DNA of 64,000 nt from Brachyspira hampsonii (lineage in GTDB: Bacteria; Spirochaetota; Brachyspiria; Brachyspirales; Brachyspiraceae). The position numbers and the translations under genes are program-made. The notes beneath the pieces were generated by a model. That model did no database searches. It was not told the DNA's origin and saw nothing but the letters and a program-made list of their open reading frames with translations. This document shows, piece by piece, positions 9,302 through 20,600 of the stretch (the first letter of the stretch is position 1; the number at the start of each line of letters is the position of its first letter). The stretch covers positions 1 to 64,000 of the forward strand of contig NZ_CP019914.1 in the NCBI RefSeq assembly GCF_002214805.1. The letters are read 5' to 3'.

Positions 9302-10792
9302 ATGTTTGAAAATGTTGGAACTTATTTACAGCAGCTTTCTGATGAAAAAGATATTAGTGTGGAGCTTTTGAAAGAGGTTATAGCATCTACTATGGAATTA
9401 GCTTTGAAGAAAAAATATGGCGATGATATAAAATTTCATATTCATTTTGACAATAAAAATAATCCTACTGTATATAAAGGAGCCAGTGTTGTAGAAGAAG
9501 TTAGGAATAAAAATAAGGAAATATCCTTGGAAGAGGCTAAGAAATTAGATCAGGATATCAATTTGGGTGATGAAGTATTAATACTTGTTGATCAGGTTGA
9601 AGCGTTCGGAAGAATAGAAAGTACAGTAGCTAGAACGGCATTTTTCCAAAAAATTTCTGAATTAGAAAAAAATATTATATACAATGAATTCAAAAGAAGA
9701 GAAAATCAGCTCGTAAACGGATATTTTCAGAGAGAACATAGAGGAACTATTTATATAAATTTAGGAAAAACAGAAGGCGAATTGCAGAAAAAAGATCAGT
9801 CTCCTAGAGAACATTATACATCAGGCGATAGAATAAGAGCCTATATATATAAAGTACAGGGCGGTAAAGATGAAAAAGGTAAGGAAATACCTACTAAAAT
9901 ACTTCTTACTAGAACAAAACCTGATTTTATCAAAAAATTATTTGAACTTGAAATACCTGAAATAGCAGACGGTACTATAGAAATTAAAAATGTAGTAAGG
10001 CAGCCGGGCTTAAAAATAAAAGTGGCTGTTTCTTCAAATAAACCTGAAGTAGATCCTATAGGAGCTTGTATAGGTCAGAAAGGTATTCGCATACAATCTA
10101 TTATTAAGGAAATAGAAGGTGAAAAGATAGATGTTGTAAAATGGTCTAAGGATATAAGAGAATATATTGCTGAGGCTATAACTCCTGCTAAGCCAATAAG
10201 AATTATTATTACGGATCCTGAAAAAAAGGAAGCTATGATTATTATACCAGATGATCAGCTTTCTTTAGCTTTAGGAAAAAGCGGTTATAATGTAAAATTA
10301 GCTTCTCAGCTTACAGGATATTATTTTGATATAAAAACTGAAACAGACATAAAAGAAAATCCGGAATTATTAAAAGATATAGTTCCTTTGAATCAAATAT
10401 TCTCAGATAATGCAGAAGAAACTGAAGCTGCTGATGAAGAATTAGAAAACACTGAAGTATTTGAAAGTAATTTATATTCATTGCAGGGTATTGATGAGGC
10501 AATTATAAAAACGCTTATAGATAATAATATCAATTCTATAGAAGAATTATATAATATGTCAGTTGAGGACATTATAGAAAAAACTAATCTTGAAAAAGAA
10601 ATTGTTGATAATTTAATGCTTGTAATGAAAGATGTTGTTGAGGTTGTAGAGGCTTCAGATGATGAATATGAAACTACTTCTGAAGAGGTTGTTGAGGAAA
10701 TTGAAGTTTATGAATGTCCTAATTGTGGATCAAGTATTACAGAAGATATGACTAAATGTCCTAAATGCGGAATTGAGCTTTCTTTTGAATAA
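9302..10792 (+). CDS. nusA: Transcription termination/antitermination factor NusA with C-terminal zinc ribbon
   Basis: A 496-residue RNA-polymerase-associated factor acting in pausing, termination and rRNA antitermination. Domain order: N-terminal RNAP-binding domain (1-130), S1 (about 135-205), KH1 (IGACIGQKGIRIQ near 252), KH2 (LALGKSGYNVKLASQL near 320), then an acidic linker and a helix-hairpin-helix unit (about 395-445). Unusually the protein ends in a zinc ribbon with CPNC near 471 and CPKC near 487. RNA or protein binding by this tail is inferred. A GGAG ribosome-binding site precedes the ATG. The usual next gene, infB, is absent; a methyltransferase follows after 13 bp. Confidence 0.95.
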   Translation: MFENVGTYLQQLSDEKDISVELLKEVIASTMELALKKKYGDDIKFHIHFDNKNNPTVYKGASVVEEVRNKNKEISLEEAKKLDQDINLGDEVLILVDQVEAFGRIESTVARTAFFQKISELEKNIIYNEFKRRENQLVNGYFQREHRGTIYINLGKTEGELQKKDQSPREHYTSGDRIRAYIYKVQGGKDEKGKEIPTKILLTRTKPDFIKKLFELEIPEIADGTIEIKNVVRQPGLKIKVAVSSNKPEVDPIGACIGQKGIRIQSIIKEIEGEKIDVVKWSKDIREYIAEAITPAKPIRIIITDPEKKEAMIIIPDDQLSLALGKSGYNVKLASQLTGYYFDIKTETDIKENPELLKDIVPLNQIFSDNAEETEAADEELENTEVFESNLYSLQGIDEAIIKTLIDNNINSIEELYNMSVEDIIEKTNLEKEIVDNLMLVMKDVVEVVEASDDEYETTSEEVVEEIEVYECPNCGSSITEDMTKCPKCGIELSFE

Positions 10793-10805
10793 TTGAGTTA
10801 TTTAT

Positions 10806-11741
10806 ATGAAATGCAGTGTTTGCTATAGTAATAATTATACTGAAATTGGTATCATAAAAAATATATGGGATAGTGATAAAAAAGTTTATCAGTGTAATGA
10901 CTGCAAATTATATTATATTGAGCCTCCGACTGAAGATGAAATGAATAATTTATATAAAAATGAATATCATAAATATTGGCTCTATCATAATGGGAATAAC
11001 AAAATAAAAAATAAAATATTTGAATACGCTAAATTTAGAATTCGTTATTCAAGAAGTTTGTCTCAATTTAAATTTGTGAATTATTTATTTGATGATATTA
11101 AAGATAAACATAATATAAGGGTATGTGAAATAGGTGCTTTTGATGGACTTTTATTGAAAATATTTAAAGATAATGGTTTTAGTGTTTATGGATATGAACT
11201 TAATGATTATGCTAGAAACTATGCTGAAAATAAATATAACATAAAATTAGAATCAGATTTTTTGATTAGTAATGAAAAATATGATATTATAATGCTTTCG
11301 CATGTTTTAGAGCATTTTGTCAGTCCTAGAGATATATTAGTCAAAATAAAATCTATGCTTAATGATAATGGATATCTATATATAGAAGTTCCTAATTCTC
11401 CGATGCCTGAAGAAGTTGATAATAATATATTAATTGATTGTTTGACTACGGAACATACAGTTAATTTTAATCCATATAATTTAAGAATTTTATTAGAAAG
11501 TGTTAAATTTGAAATAATAGATATCAAATACAGCAATTATAATGTTGATAAAGATAATATTAGTTTAAAAGCTGATATATTAAAAGGCAATATACCGAAT
11601 TTTAAAAATATTATTCCATTTGCTATATTTGGAATAAAGACATTTATTTTTCCGAGTTTATCATTTATTAATTATGATTGTGAAAATACTAAATGGAGTT
11701 ATGGAGAAAATATTAGACTTATAGCTAAAAATGTTTGTTAA
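10806..11741 (+). CDS. Class I SAM-dependent methyltransferase with N-terminal zinc finger
   Basis: A 311-residue protein. The N-terminus binds zinc through Cys3, Cys6, Cys30 and Cys33, as in the zinc-finger/methyltransferase family that includes sugar C-methyltransferases. The SAM site is VCEIGAFDG (about 104-112), with the acidic end of strand 2 in YGYELNDYA, followed by HVLEHFVSPRDIL and GYLYIEVPNSP. Substrate is unknown; surface-polysaccharide modification is the commonest role in this family, but no sugar gene is close by. It starts 13 bp after nusA and is probably co-transcribed. The C-terminal 60 residues are hydrophobic and less typical. Confidence 0.8.
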   Translation: MKCSVCYSNNYTEIGIIKNIWDSDKKVYQCNDCKLYYIEPPTEDEMNNLYKNEYHKYWLYHNGNNKIKNKIFEYAKFRIRYSRSLSQFKFVNYLFDDIKDKHNIRVCEIGAFDGLLLKIFKDNGFSVYGYELNDYARNYAENKYNIKLESDFLISNEKYDIIMLSHVLEHFVSPRDILVKIKSMLNDNGYLYIEVPNSPMPEEVDNNILIDCLTTEHTVNFNPYNLRILLESVKFEIIDIKYSNYNVDKDNISLKADILKGNIPNFKNIIPFAIFGIKTFIFPSLSFINYDCENTKWSYGENIRLIAKNVC

Positions 11742-11891
11742 TTTTGTATTATAATTACTAAACTACAAAAGCGTAAAATTAATTATTGTAGGCTGCATTA
11801 CATATAATATATTAATGTTTATTGATTATAATATAGAAATTATTAAAAAATTTAAAAATTCAAAAATTTATATAAAAATTCATTATTATCT

Positions 11892-11920
11892 TTGACTTTG
11901 CTTATATAATTTTCTATATT
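11892..11920 (+). promoter_or_regulatory. Putative promoter of the chemoreceptor gene at 11957
   Basis: TTGACT (11892-11897), 17-bp spacer and TATATT (11915-11920), 36 bp before the ATG. AAAGG at about 11944 is the ribosome-binding site. Confidence 0.6.
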
Positions 11921-11956
11921 TAAAGGAAGACTATAAATTTTATAAAGGTTATTATA

Positions 11957-13774
11957 ATGAAAAATAAATTAATGATTAAATTCTTAGCTCCTTTCATAAT
12001 ATTTCTTTTAGTTTTATTTGTAGGTATATATATTTTTTATAAGCCTTTATATAAATCCAGATTTTTAAAGGAAAAGAATCTTCAATCATTAGAGGCAAAG
12101 ACTAGAGCAGAAGGGTATGTTGAAGAATTAAAAAATACTATTTATGTTATAGATGCATATTTATCATCTAATCCTAATTGGGTGGAGTTTGGTAATTTTA
12201 TAACTAATGTTCAGAAACTTAATGAAGGGTATTTGAATGTATATTTTGGAAATACTACTCCATATCCTCAAGGCGGGGTTTTTATTAATACATTAGAAGT
12301 TTATCCTCTTACTTATGATCAAACTTCAAGAGATTGGTATAAAGATTCTGTTGCAACTAATAATATAATGATAAGCGATCCTTATATAGATTTTGCTGTA
12401 AATAAACTTACTATTACATTTGCAAAGGCTGTTTATACTAATGGGGCTTTAAAAGGCGTATGTGCTATAGATTTTGCAAATATAAATACTATATCTGAAA
12501 GTATAAAGAAAAATTTTGAAGATGAAATTTATATAGTTTCAGATAATGGTATTTTTATGACGCATGACAATAAAGATTATGTACTAAACGAGACTAATAA
12601 TTTATTTACATATCCTATATTTGCTGATTTTAAAAATAATTTGTCATCGCATATAGGGGATTTAGATATCATAGATAATGAATGGTATTCTATTAAAAAA
12701 ACAGATAATGCTCCTTGGATATTAGTATTCAAAGGAAGTGCTGAAGTGTTTTATTCTCAATTTAGATTTCTTATGATAAGTTTGTTTTTATGTATATTAT
12801 TTCTTATAATTTTGGAATTTCTTTTAGTTGCTAGAATAGTAATACCATTATCAAATAATCTATATCATGCTATTACAATAATGACATTAATGCAGGATGG
12901 AAGATTCGACAGTCAATTTGATGATAAGGATTTAAAAAGAAAAGATGTTTCAGGTGTTTTGGCAAATTCTATTAATGATATGCAGCATATAATGCATACT
13001 ATTGTTTCTGAGTTAAAAGAAAATATATCATTAATTAATAATTCATCAGAAAAAATATCAATGGGCATAGATAATTTATCAGACAGAACATCTTCTCAAG
13101 CGGCAGCTGTTGAAGAAATAACTAGTTCTATAGAAAATCTGCTTTCAGCTATTTCTAATACTTCAAAAAACTCTTATAATGCTAAGAATATGAGTTCTAA
13201 AGTTACTGAATCCACTCAGAATGGAGTAGCGGCAGTTAATGAAATATCCAATAATATGAATGAAATTTCAGAGTCTAGTAAGGAAATATCAAATATTACA
13301 AAATTAATACAATCAATAGCTTTTCAAACTAATATATTAGCACTTAATGCGGCTGTAGAGGCGGCTCGTGCTGGTGAACAGGGAAGAGGATTTGCTGTAG
13401 TAGCTTCAGAAATAAGAAGTTTAGCTCAAAATGTTAATGAAGCTGCCGGAAATATTACAAATATTATAGAAAATACTGTATCTAAAATAGCGATTGGAGA
13501 TGAATCAGTAAAAAAATCTTTGGATATACTTGTGGAAATAGAAAATTCTGCCAAAGAAGTTTCTGATATACTAGTAAATATATATGAATCTACATCCGAG
13601 GAAGAAGAGAGTGTAAGACAGATTAATACATCTATGAATGAATTAAATAAAATCACTCAGGAAAATGCTGAATTAGTTAATGACAGTTCATTGCTTGGAA
13701 AGGATGTTGTTAATGGAACTAATAATTTATATTCTGAATTAGAATATTTCAAATTAGATAAAAATTTTAAATAA
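11957..13774 (+). CDS. Methyl-accepting chemotaxis protein (double-Cache type)
   Basis: A 605-residue chemoreceptor. TM1 is at about 8-30, followed by a large periplasmic double-Cache domain (about 35-265, with the SRDWYKDSV and [21 protein letters not shown] strings typical of dCache_1), TM2 (about 270-293), HAMP, and the cytoplasmic signalling domain with tip [20 protein letters not shown] around 456-475. It differs from the receptor at 3996 in the sensor but keeps the same tip, so both should feed CheA. dCache_1 receptors often bind amino acids; the ligand is not predictable here. Confidence 0.93.
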   Translation: MKNKLMIKFLAPFIIFLLVLFVGIYIFYKPLYKSRFLKEKNLQSLEAKTRAEGYVEELKNTIYVIDAYLSSNPNWVEFGNFITNVQKLNEGYLNVYFGNTTPYPQGGVFINTLEVYPLTYDQTSRDWYKDSVATNNIMISDPYIDFAVNKLTITFAKAVYTNGALKGVCAIDFANINTISESIKKNFEDEIYIVSDNGIFMTHDNKDYVLNETNNLFTYPIFADFKNNLSSHIGDLDIIDNEWYSIKKTDNAPWILVFKGSAEVFYSQFRFLMISLFLCILFLIILEFLLVARIVIPLSNNLYHAITIMTLMQDGRFDSQFDDKDLKRKDVSGVLANSINDMQHIMHTIVSELKENISLINNSSEKISMGIDNLSDRTSSQAAAVEEITSSIENLLSAISNTSKNSYNAKNMSSKVTESTQNGVAAVNEISNNMNEISESSKEISNITKLIQSIAFQTNILALNAAVEAARAGEQGRGFAVVASEIRSLAQNVNEAAGNITNIIENTVSKIAIGDESVKKSLDILVEIENSAKEVSDILVNIYESTSEEEESVRQINTSMNELNKITQENAELVNDSSLLGKDVVNGTNNLYSELEYFKLDKNFK

Positions 13775-13781
13775 ATAAAAT

Positions 13782-13820
13782 AAAAAGAGTATGCTTATAA
13801 TAAAAAGTATACTCTTTTTT
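13782..13820. terminator. Bidirectional terminator
   Basis: AAAAAGAGTAT (13782-13792) pairs with ATACTCTTTTT (13809-13819) around a 16-nt loop, with T-runs on both strands. It separates the chemoreceptor gene (+) from the threonine aldolase gene (-). Confidence 0.85.
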
Positions 13821-13837
13821 ATTAGATTATTTCTTAA

Positions 13838-14860
13838 TTATATTTTTAAACTTTTGATGATTTCGCAAACTTTATCTATTTCAGGCATACTTATATCTCT
13901 ATGAGTAACGAATCTTATTCTATAATCTCCGAAAGAACTTGCTTTGATTCCTTTTTCTGAAAGTTTTAACAATATTTCTGATGATAGTTTTTTAGTATCG
14001 GCTATAACTATATTAGTTTCTACATTTTCTAAATTAAGAGTTCCTATTCCAGACTCAAGTATTGCTTTTGCTATTTTTTTTGCTTTTTGATGATCTTCTT
14101 CTAATGACGGTATATTATTTTTTAAAGCATATATTCCAGCAGCAGCCATAAGTCCTATTTGCCTCATTCCTCCTCCTATTAATTTTCTTATTCTAAATGC
14201 TTCATCAATAAAATCTTTATTAGAACATATCATAGCCCCCATAGGAGCACCTAAGCCTTTAGATAAACAGAAAGTTATTGAATCAGTATTCGAAGCTATT
14301 TCTTTGACAGATACTTTACTTGCTATAGAGGCATTGAAAACTCTTGCTCCATCCATATGAAGATGAATATTTTTTGATTTAGTGAAATTATATAATTCTT
14401 TTAATATTTCTATAGGGTAAACAGAACCGCCATGTCTGTTATGAGTATTTTCTACTTCTACTATATTAACAGATGACATATAATAAGGCTGTTCTTTTAA
14501 ATAATCTTTAATAATATCTTTAGTTAGTATTCCTCTTTCAGCTTTTACAGCAAGAGGCATAATACCAGCCAAAGATGAAACTCCTCCAAGTTCATAATGT
14601 ATTATATGAGAGTTTTCTTCTAAAAGTACCTGTCTAGTTTTTCTTCCTAATATCATCATAGGTATTAAATTACCCATAGTGCCGCTTGAAACGAATATTG
14701 CTTTTTCTTTTCCTGTTATATCACAAGCAATTTCTTGAAGTTTATTTACTGTAGGGTCTTCCATATATACATCATCGCCGCATTCTGCATTGTATATTGC
14801 TTTACGCATTTCTTCACTTGGTTTTGTAATAGTATCGCTTCTTAAATCATAAATTTCCAT
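13838..14860 (-). CDS. ltaE: Low-specificity L-threonine aldolase
   Basis: A 340-residue PLP-dependent enzyme that splits threonine or allo-threonine into glycine and acetaldehyde. The family start DLRSDTITKPSEEMR is at residues 4-18, with GDDVYMEDPTVN after it. HMDGARVFNA (about 167-176) holds the Asp and Arg that position the cofactor. TFCLSKGLGAPMGA near 195-208 carries the Schiff-base lysine. Length is typical. It stands alone between a terminator and the divergent purB promoter. Confidence 0.92.
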   Translation of the reverse strand: MEIYDLRSDTITKPSEEMRKAIYNAECGDDVYMEDPTVNKLQEIACDITGKEKAIFVSSGTMGNLIPMMILGRKTRQVLLEENSHIIHYELGGVSSLAGIMPLAVKAERGILTKDIIKDYLKEQPYYMSSVNIVEVENTHNRHGGSVYPIEILKELYNFTKSKNIHLHMDGARVFNASIASKVSVKEIASNTDSITFCLSKGLGAPMGAMICSNKDFIDEAFRIRKLIGGGMRQIGLMAAAGIYALKNNIPSLEEDHQKAKKIAKAILESGIGTLNLENVETNIVIADTKKLSSEILLKLSEKGIKASSFGDYRIRFVTHRDISMPEIDKVCEIIKSLKI

Positions 14861-14941
14861 TTTAATTGCTCCGTATATTAAAAAAATTTTGATGCAATAA
14901 TTCTAATTCTTTTTTTGTAAATTACAACTATTAAAAAATAA

Positions 14942-14970
14942 TTGAAATAATTTATAATTCTATCTATAAT
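14942..14970 (+). promoter_or_regulatory. Promoter of purB
   Basis: TTGAAA (14942-14947), 17-bp spacer and perfect TATAAT (14965-14970), 32 bp before the purB start; AAGGA (14990-14994) is the ribosome-binding site. Confidence 0.7.
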
Positions 14971-15002
14971 AATCTGACATTTTATATTAAGGATAATAAT
15001 CT

Positions 15003-16295
15003 ATGATAAAGAGATATACTAGAAAAGAGATGGGCGAACTTTGGAGCTTACAAAATGAGTTTCAGGTTATGCTTGATGTTGAAATTGCAGCATGTGAGGC
15101 TATGGCAGAAATTGGAGAGATTCCTCATGAGGCAGTAAAAAATATTAAAGAAAAAGCTACCTTTACAGTAGAGAGAATTGCTGAAATAGAAAAAGAAACT
15201 AATCATGATATAATTTCATTTGTAACTGCTGTTCAGGAAAATGTAGGAGAAGGCGGACAGTATATACATAAAGGCTTAACTTCAAGCGATGTTAAAGATA
15301 CTGCATTGGCTGTAATGATGAAAAGATCTGCTGAGATAATACTTGATGATTTGAAAAGATTATCAGAAGTTTTATTAAGAAGAGCAAAAGAACATAAATA
15401 TACTCCTTGTATAGGAAGAACACATGGTATACATGCTGAGCCTATGACATTAGGATTAAAATTTATATTATGGTATGATGAAAATGAAAGAAATATAAAA
15501 AGGGTAGAGGAAGCAAAAAAACAGGTTTCTGTAGGTAAATTATCAGGGGCAGTAGGTACTTATAGTAATATAGACCCTAGAATAGAAGAGATTGTTTGTA
15601 AAAAGCTAGGAATAGAGGCTGATAAAGTTTCTACTCAAATAATACAAAGAGACAGACATGCACAGTACCTTACTACATTGGCAATAGTTGCTAGTTCATT
15701 AGAAAAATTTGCTACAGAAATTAGAAATTTGCAGAGAACAGACATAAGAGAAGCAGAAGAATATTTCAGTGAAAAACAAAAAGGTTCATCAGCTATGCCT
15801 CATAAAAGAAATCCTATCACTTGCGAGAGAATATCAGGTTTAGCAAGAATTGTAAGGGGTAATGCATTAGCTTCTATGGAAGACATTACACTTTGGCATG
15901 AAAGAGATATAAGCCATTCATCTGTAGAGAGAGTTATACTTCCAGATTCTACTATTGCTGTTGATTATGCTATTAATAAATTTATTGATATAGTAGATAA
16001 ACTTTTAATATATCCTGAAGCTATGAAAGCTAATATTGAAAAAACAGGCGGTTTGATATTCAGTCAAAGAATATTGATAAGTTTAGTTAATAAAGGAATT
16101 GATAGAGATAATGCCTATAGATGGGTGCAGAGAAATGCAATGAAAAGATGGCTAAATAATGAAGACTTCAGAGAGAATGTTCATAAAGATGAAGATATTA
16201 CAAAATATTTAAGCTCTCAGGAAATTGATGACTGCTTTGATTATGCATACTATTTAAGAAATATTGATGTTATAATGAAAAGGTTTGGAATATAA
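15003..16295 (+). CDS. purB: Adenylosuccinate lyase
   Basis: A 430-residue fumarase/aspartase-superfamily enzyme that removes fumarate from SAICAR and from adenylosuccinate, in IMP and AMP synthesis. The signature loop GSSAMPHKRNP is at about 261-271 and carries the catalytic serine. THDIISFV-type (NHDIISFVTAV) and GLTSSDVKDTA segments lie upstream, and GRTHGIHAEPMTLG contains the catalytic His region. Length is normal. It is transcribed as a single gene with its own promoter and terminator. Confidence 0.95.
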   Translation: MIKRYTRKEMGELWSLQNEFQVMLDVEIAACEAMAEIGEIPHEAVKNIKEKATFTVERIAEIEKETNHDIISFVTAVQENVGEGGQYIHKGLTSSDVKDTALAVMMKRSAEIILDDLKRLSEVLLRRAKEHKYTPCIGRTHGIHAEPMTLGLKFILWYDENERNIKRVEEAKKQVSVGKLSGAVGTYSNIDPRIEEIVCKKLGIEADKVSTQIIQRDRHAQYLTTLAIVASSLEKFATEIRNLQRTDIREAEEYFSEKQKGSSAMPHKRNPITCERISGLARIVRGNALASMEDITLWHERDISHSSVERVILPDSTIAVDYAINKFIDIVDKLLIYPEAMKANIEKTGGLIFSQRILISLVNKGIDRDNAYRWVQRNAMKRWLNNEDFRENVHKDEDITKYLSSQEIDDCFDYAYYLRNIDVIMKRFGI

Positions 16296-16307
16296 TTTTA
16301 ATTAAAT

Positions 16308-16354
16308 AAAAGAATGATAATTGATTATAAAATAATTAGTTATCATTCTTTTTT
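16308..16354 (+). terminator. Intrinsic terminator after purB
   Basis: AAAAGAATGATAA (16308-16320) pairs with TTATCATTCTTTT (16340-16352), followed by TT. The adjacent bases can extend the stem. Confidence 0.8.
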
Positions 16355-16507
16355 ATTGCATTAATTTTAATAATTATACTCTTTTCAAAACATATTAATA
16401 AATTATTTTATATATAAAAATAATATAACCGAAAACATTTATTTAGTTTTTAAATAACTCTATTTTATAATTGATTATAGTAAATAAATTTCTAGTTAAT
16501 TATAATT

Positions 16508-17530
16508 TTATTTTGCACTTTTATTTTTATTGTATTTTTTATTCAAAACTCTTGAAAAACAATCTAAATTATAATCAGCAAAATCCTGTTTATCTTTCAT
16601 ATAATAAGCAAGCCCTGCAACCATAGCCGCATTATCGGTTGTGTATTTTAAAGCAGGAAGATAACATTCAAAGTCTTTAGAGTTTCCAAATCTTTCTCTC
16701 AAATAACTATTGCATGCTACTCCTCCTGATAATGTAACTCTTTTTATACCGCTTTTTTCAGCATATTTCAAAGTCTTAATATATAAAGGTTCTATTGCAC
16801 TTATTTGAAAAGCTGCTGCTATATTTTCATTAGTTGCTTCGTATCCTTCTTTAAGATATTTTTTTGTAGAGTAAACGCATGCTGTTTTAAGTCCGCTATA
16901 TGAAAAATTAAATTCATCTATACCGTTTAATAATACAATAGGATATTTTATTGCTTCTTTGTTTCCTTCTTTAGCTAATCTATCTATTATAGGTCCGCCC
17001 GGATATCCTAGATTTAAAAATTTTGAAACTTTATCATAAGCCTCTCCAACCGCATCATCTAAAGTAGTGCCTATAACTTTATATTCACCGTAATCATGAA
17101 CTTCTGTTATTATAGTATGCCCTCCGGATACTACTAACGCTATATAAGGAAACTCTATATCATTTGTAAGATGAGGAGAATAAATATGTGCTGCTATATG
17201 ATCCAAGGCTAGTAATGGTTTATTTAAAGAAAATGCCAATGATTTTGCACTTGCCACTCCTACAAGCAGAGAACCTAAAAGTCCCGGTCTGTTAGTAACT
17301 GCAAATAAATCTATATCATTTAAAGTAGTGTCTGCATCTTTTAATGCCTTATCTATGACATATAGTATAGCTTCTAAATGTTTTCTTGCCGCAATTTCAG
17401 GAACTACTCCCTGAAATTCTTTGTGGGCATCTATTGATGAGCTTAATACTGAAGAAAGTACATTTTTTCCATCTTCAACTATAGCCGCAGAAGTATCATC
17501 GCATGAAGTATCTATACCTAATATTTTCAT
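16508..17530 (-). CDS. tsaD: tRNA threonylcarbamoyladenosine (t6A37) synthase subunit TsaD
   Basis: A 340-residue ASKHA-fold protein that transfers threonylcarbamoyl to A37 of ANN-decoding tRNAs, together with TsaB and TsaE. It begins MKILGIDTSCDDTS. The metal-binding histidines are in DHIAAHIYSPH (near 108). The nucleotide-binding VVSGGHT and the later TLSGGVACNSYLRE are present. Length matches the family. GGAG lies 5 bp before the ATG. The partners tsaB and tsaE are not in the window. Confidence 0.95.
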   Translation of the reverse strand: MKILGIDTSCDDTSAAIVEDGKNVLSSVLSSSIDAHKEFQGVVPEIAARKHLEAILYVIDKALKDADTTLNDIDLFAVTNRPGLLGSLLVGVASAKSLAFSLNKPLLALDHIAAHIYSPHLTNDIEFPYIALVVSGGHTIITEVHDYGEYKVIGTTLDDAVGEAYDKVSKFLNLGYPGGPIIDRLAKEGNKEAIKYPIVLLNGIDEFNFSYSGLKTACVYSTKKYLKEGYEATNENIAAAFQISAIEPLYIKTLKYAEKSGIKRVTLSGGVACNSYLRERFGNSKDFECYLPALKYTTDNAAMVAGLAYYMKDKQDFADYNLDCFSRVLNKKYNKNKSAK

Positions 17531-17601
17531 CTTATCTCCGATATTAATTTTATGTTAGAATATAATATATTTTTTTATATTATTTGTAAATAGTATATTT
17601 T

Positions 17602-20600
17602 TTAATTATCTTTATAATTTATTTTTATAAGCTTCAAATCTGCTGATATCATAAAAAGACAAGGCAGAAGAATCAATGTTAAAAGTGCTGAAAATAAAAG
17701 TCCGTAAGCCATAGCCATAACCATAGGTACTATTAAATCGGCACTTCCTCCTATACCATAAACTGTAGGAAGGAGTCCGAATATTGTAGTTATAGTTGTA
17801 AGAAAAATGGCTCTGAATCTGTCTCTAGCCCCTTCCACAACGGCATTTAATACATCTTGTTTGTTATGTATATTGCCTCCTTCAAGTATTCTATTTATTA
17901 AATCAACCATTATAATACCATTGTTTACAACAACTCCCGCAAGCCCAACTATACCAACAGCACCTACAAATGACATAGGCATTCTATGGGCTGCAAAGCC
18001 AAGTATAACGCCGATTATTCCAAAAGGTATTATACCAAGTATCATAAAAGGCTGAACGAATTTATTAAACTGAAGCAGAAGTATTACATATATAGCTATT
18101 ATGGCAATTAAATATCCCCAAGCAATACCTATTATAGAGCCTCTAGTTTCTTTTACCTCTCCTGCAAACTCTACGCTTATATTAGGGTAATCTTTAGATA
18201 TAGAATTAAAATAGTCCTGCATTGCATAAGTTACTTGTATGGCAGTATTTTTTCCCTGTTCAAGATCTGCAGTCATAGTTATAGATTTTTTTCCGTTATA
18301 GTGTCTTATGCTTGACTGATTATTTGTAATATATATATGTGCTATATCTTTTAATTGTATGAGTCTGTAATATGTATTTGGTATATAAAGATTATTAAGT
18401 ACATTAGTGTCATAAGTATATTTTTTATCTAATCTTACTCTAAAATCCAATTTATTTTCAAACTGCTGAATTGAAGTGGCTACTATTCCAGCATAAGCCG
18501 CCCTTAATTCTCTTGCAGCATAAGCTACATTAACTCCAAGTTCTGACATTCTGTCATAATCAAATATTACTCTCAATTCTTCCTGTCCTATTTTATCGTC
18601 ATCATCGTAATTGACTACTCCGTCCAAACTTAAAAGATGTTCTTTCATTTTATCTTTTACTTCTTTAACCATAGCAGTATCATTACCTATTATTTTTATA
18701 TCAACTGCTTTTCCTGGGTTTATTGGAAGTTTCGTATTAACTGTGATAAGCTCTAATTCATCTTTTATTCCACTTTTTTCTATAGCTTTGTTTAAATCAT
18801 CTGCTATATCATAAGCTATTTTTTCTCTATTATTGGCTGGAACTAAATATATCATAGTGCCTGCGATATTATCCATCTCTTCTGATATCTCTACAGTATT
18901 TTTGTCTAATTGCTTTCCAAGTAAACTATAAACTGCTACTATATCATTGGTATTTATAGTTTCATAAATAATATTTTCTACTTTTTGAAGATATTTTTCT
19001 GTTTTGTATATAGAACTTCCCACACCTGTATCTATATTAACAACTATAACATCAGCACTTGTATCATAAACCAAAGTAAACTTTGCAAATATTGATTTTG
19101 CTATTAAAAGAGTGATAAGAAGTGTAACTATAAAAAATATAAGAACAATATATCTAAACTTTAATGTAAATCTTAAAAACTTAACAAATGGAATTTTTAA
19201 TTTATCAAATAATTTATCCTTATCAAAATCAAGCGGATTTTTAAAATTAAATCTTTTTCTTTTATGTTCGCCTGTAAGTTCTTCTTTAGTAATTAAGTTA
19301 TTAGGAAGAAGCAAAACAGCCTGAAAAATACTTACTACTAATGCTACAATAACAACTCTAGGATACTGATTTATAAGTCTTCCCATAGTACCAGTAACAA
19401 ATATTATAGGAGCAAATGATGCAACTGTTGTGAGAGTAGAAACAAGCATAGGCATAAAGACTTCTCCCACAGCATTTTTTGTAGCTTCAAGACCTCTTAT
19501 TCCTCTTTGATGATAGTTAAAAATATTCTCTGAAACTACTATAGAATTGTCCACTATCATACCAAGTACAGTTATGATTCCTCCAAGAGATATTATATTA
19601 AAAGTAATTCCAGAGTATGTCATATAAATAAGTGAAACAGATATAACTATAAGCATTCCAAGCGAAGTAAATATTGCACTCTTAAAATCCAAAAATATTA
19701 TAAGTATTATAAATATGATGATAAAACCAGTTATAATATTTGAAGACACTGCATTAAGCAAGTCTGTAATAGTTCTAGAGTTATCAGCCATAGGAACTAT
19801 TTCTATATTGCTTGGAATGGTAGATTTATTTTTTTCAAAATATTTATTAACATTATCAATAGTTTTTAATATGTCAGCATCTTCTTTTTTTATTATGTTT
19901 ATAGAGTATCCATGCTTGCTATTAACTCTCATATACACACTTTTATCAACGAATAATTCTTCAACTCTTGCAATATCTCCTATTCTTACGGGCTGTCCAT
20001 TAAATATAGAACGTACTATAACATTTGTAATAGATAAAGGGTCTTGAAATTGTCCTGTAGTAACAAGCAGTTTATTTTTATCTGCCAAGTTATCACTTTC
20101 TGAAGGCTTCATACTTCCGCTTGTGGAGCGTATATTTCTTAAAGATAATGCCTGTATGATTTCTGTTAATGAAGTATAGTATTCTCTTAATTTGTAAGGG
20201 TCTGCTAGTATTTGTATTTCTGGGTCTGTTCTTCCATATACTTCAATATTTGCAACCCCGTCTACATATTTTAATTCTTTTTCAAATCTTTTGGATATAT
20301 CATAAAGTTCTTGTTCGCTTCCTTCCTGTCCTTCTTTAAATCTTATACCCAAATTGTATATAGGCATTCTATTAGCATTAGCCTCTATAATTTTTATCTC
20401 TGAAACATCTTTTGATACATTAGGAGCGTTCTGAAGTCTTCTAAATATTTCATCTTTTACAGGTCTTGAATCTTTTAAATTCATATCTATTCTTATAGTA
20501 AGTATGCCGGCATTTTCTATTATTATAGAATAAAACTCATCAATACCCGCTATAGTCTGAAGCTCATCTTCTATTGGTATCATAGCATATTGTTCAACAT

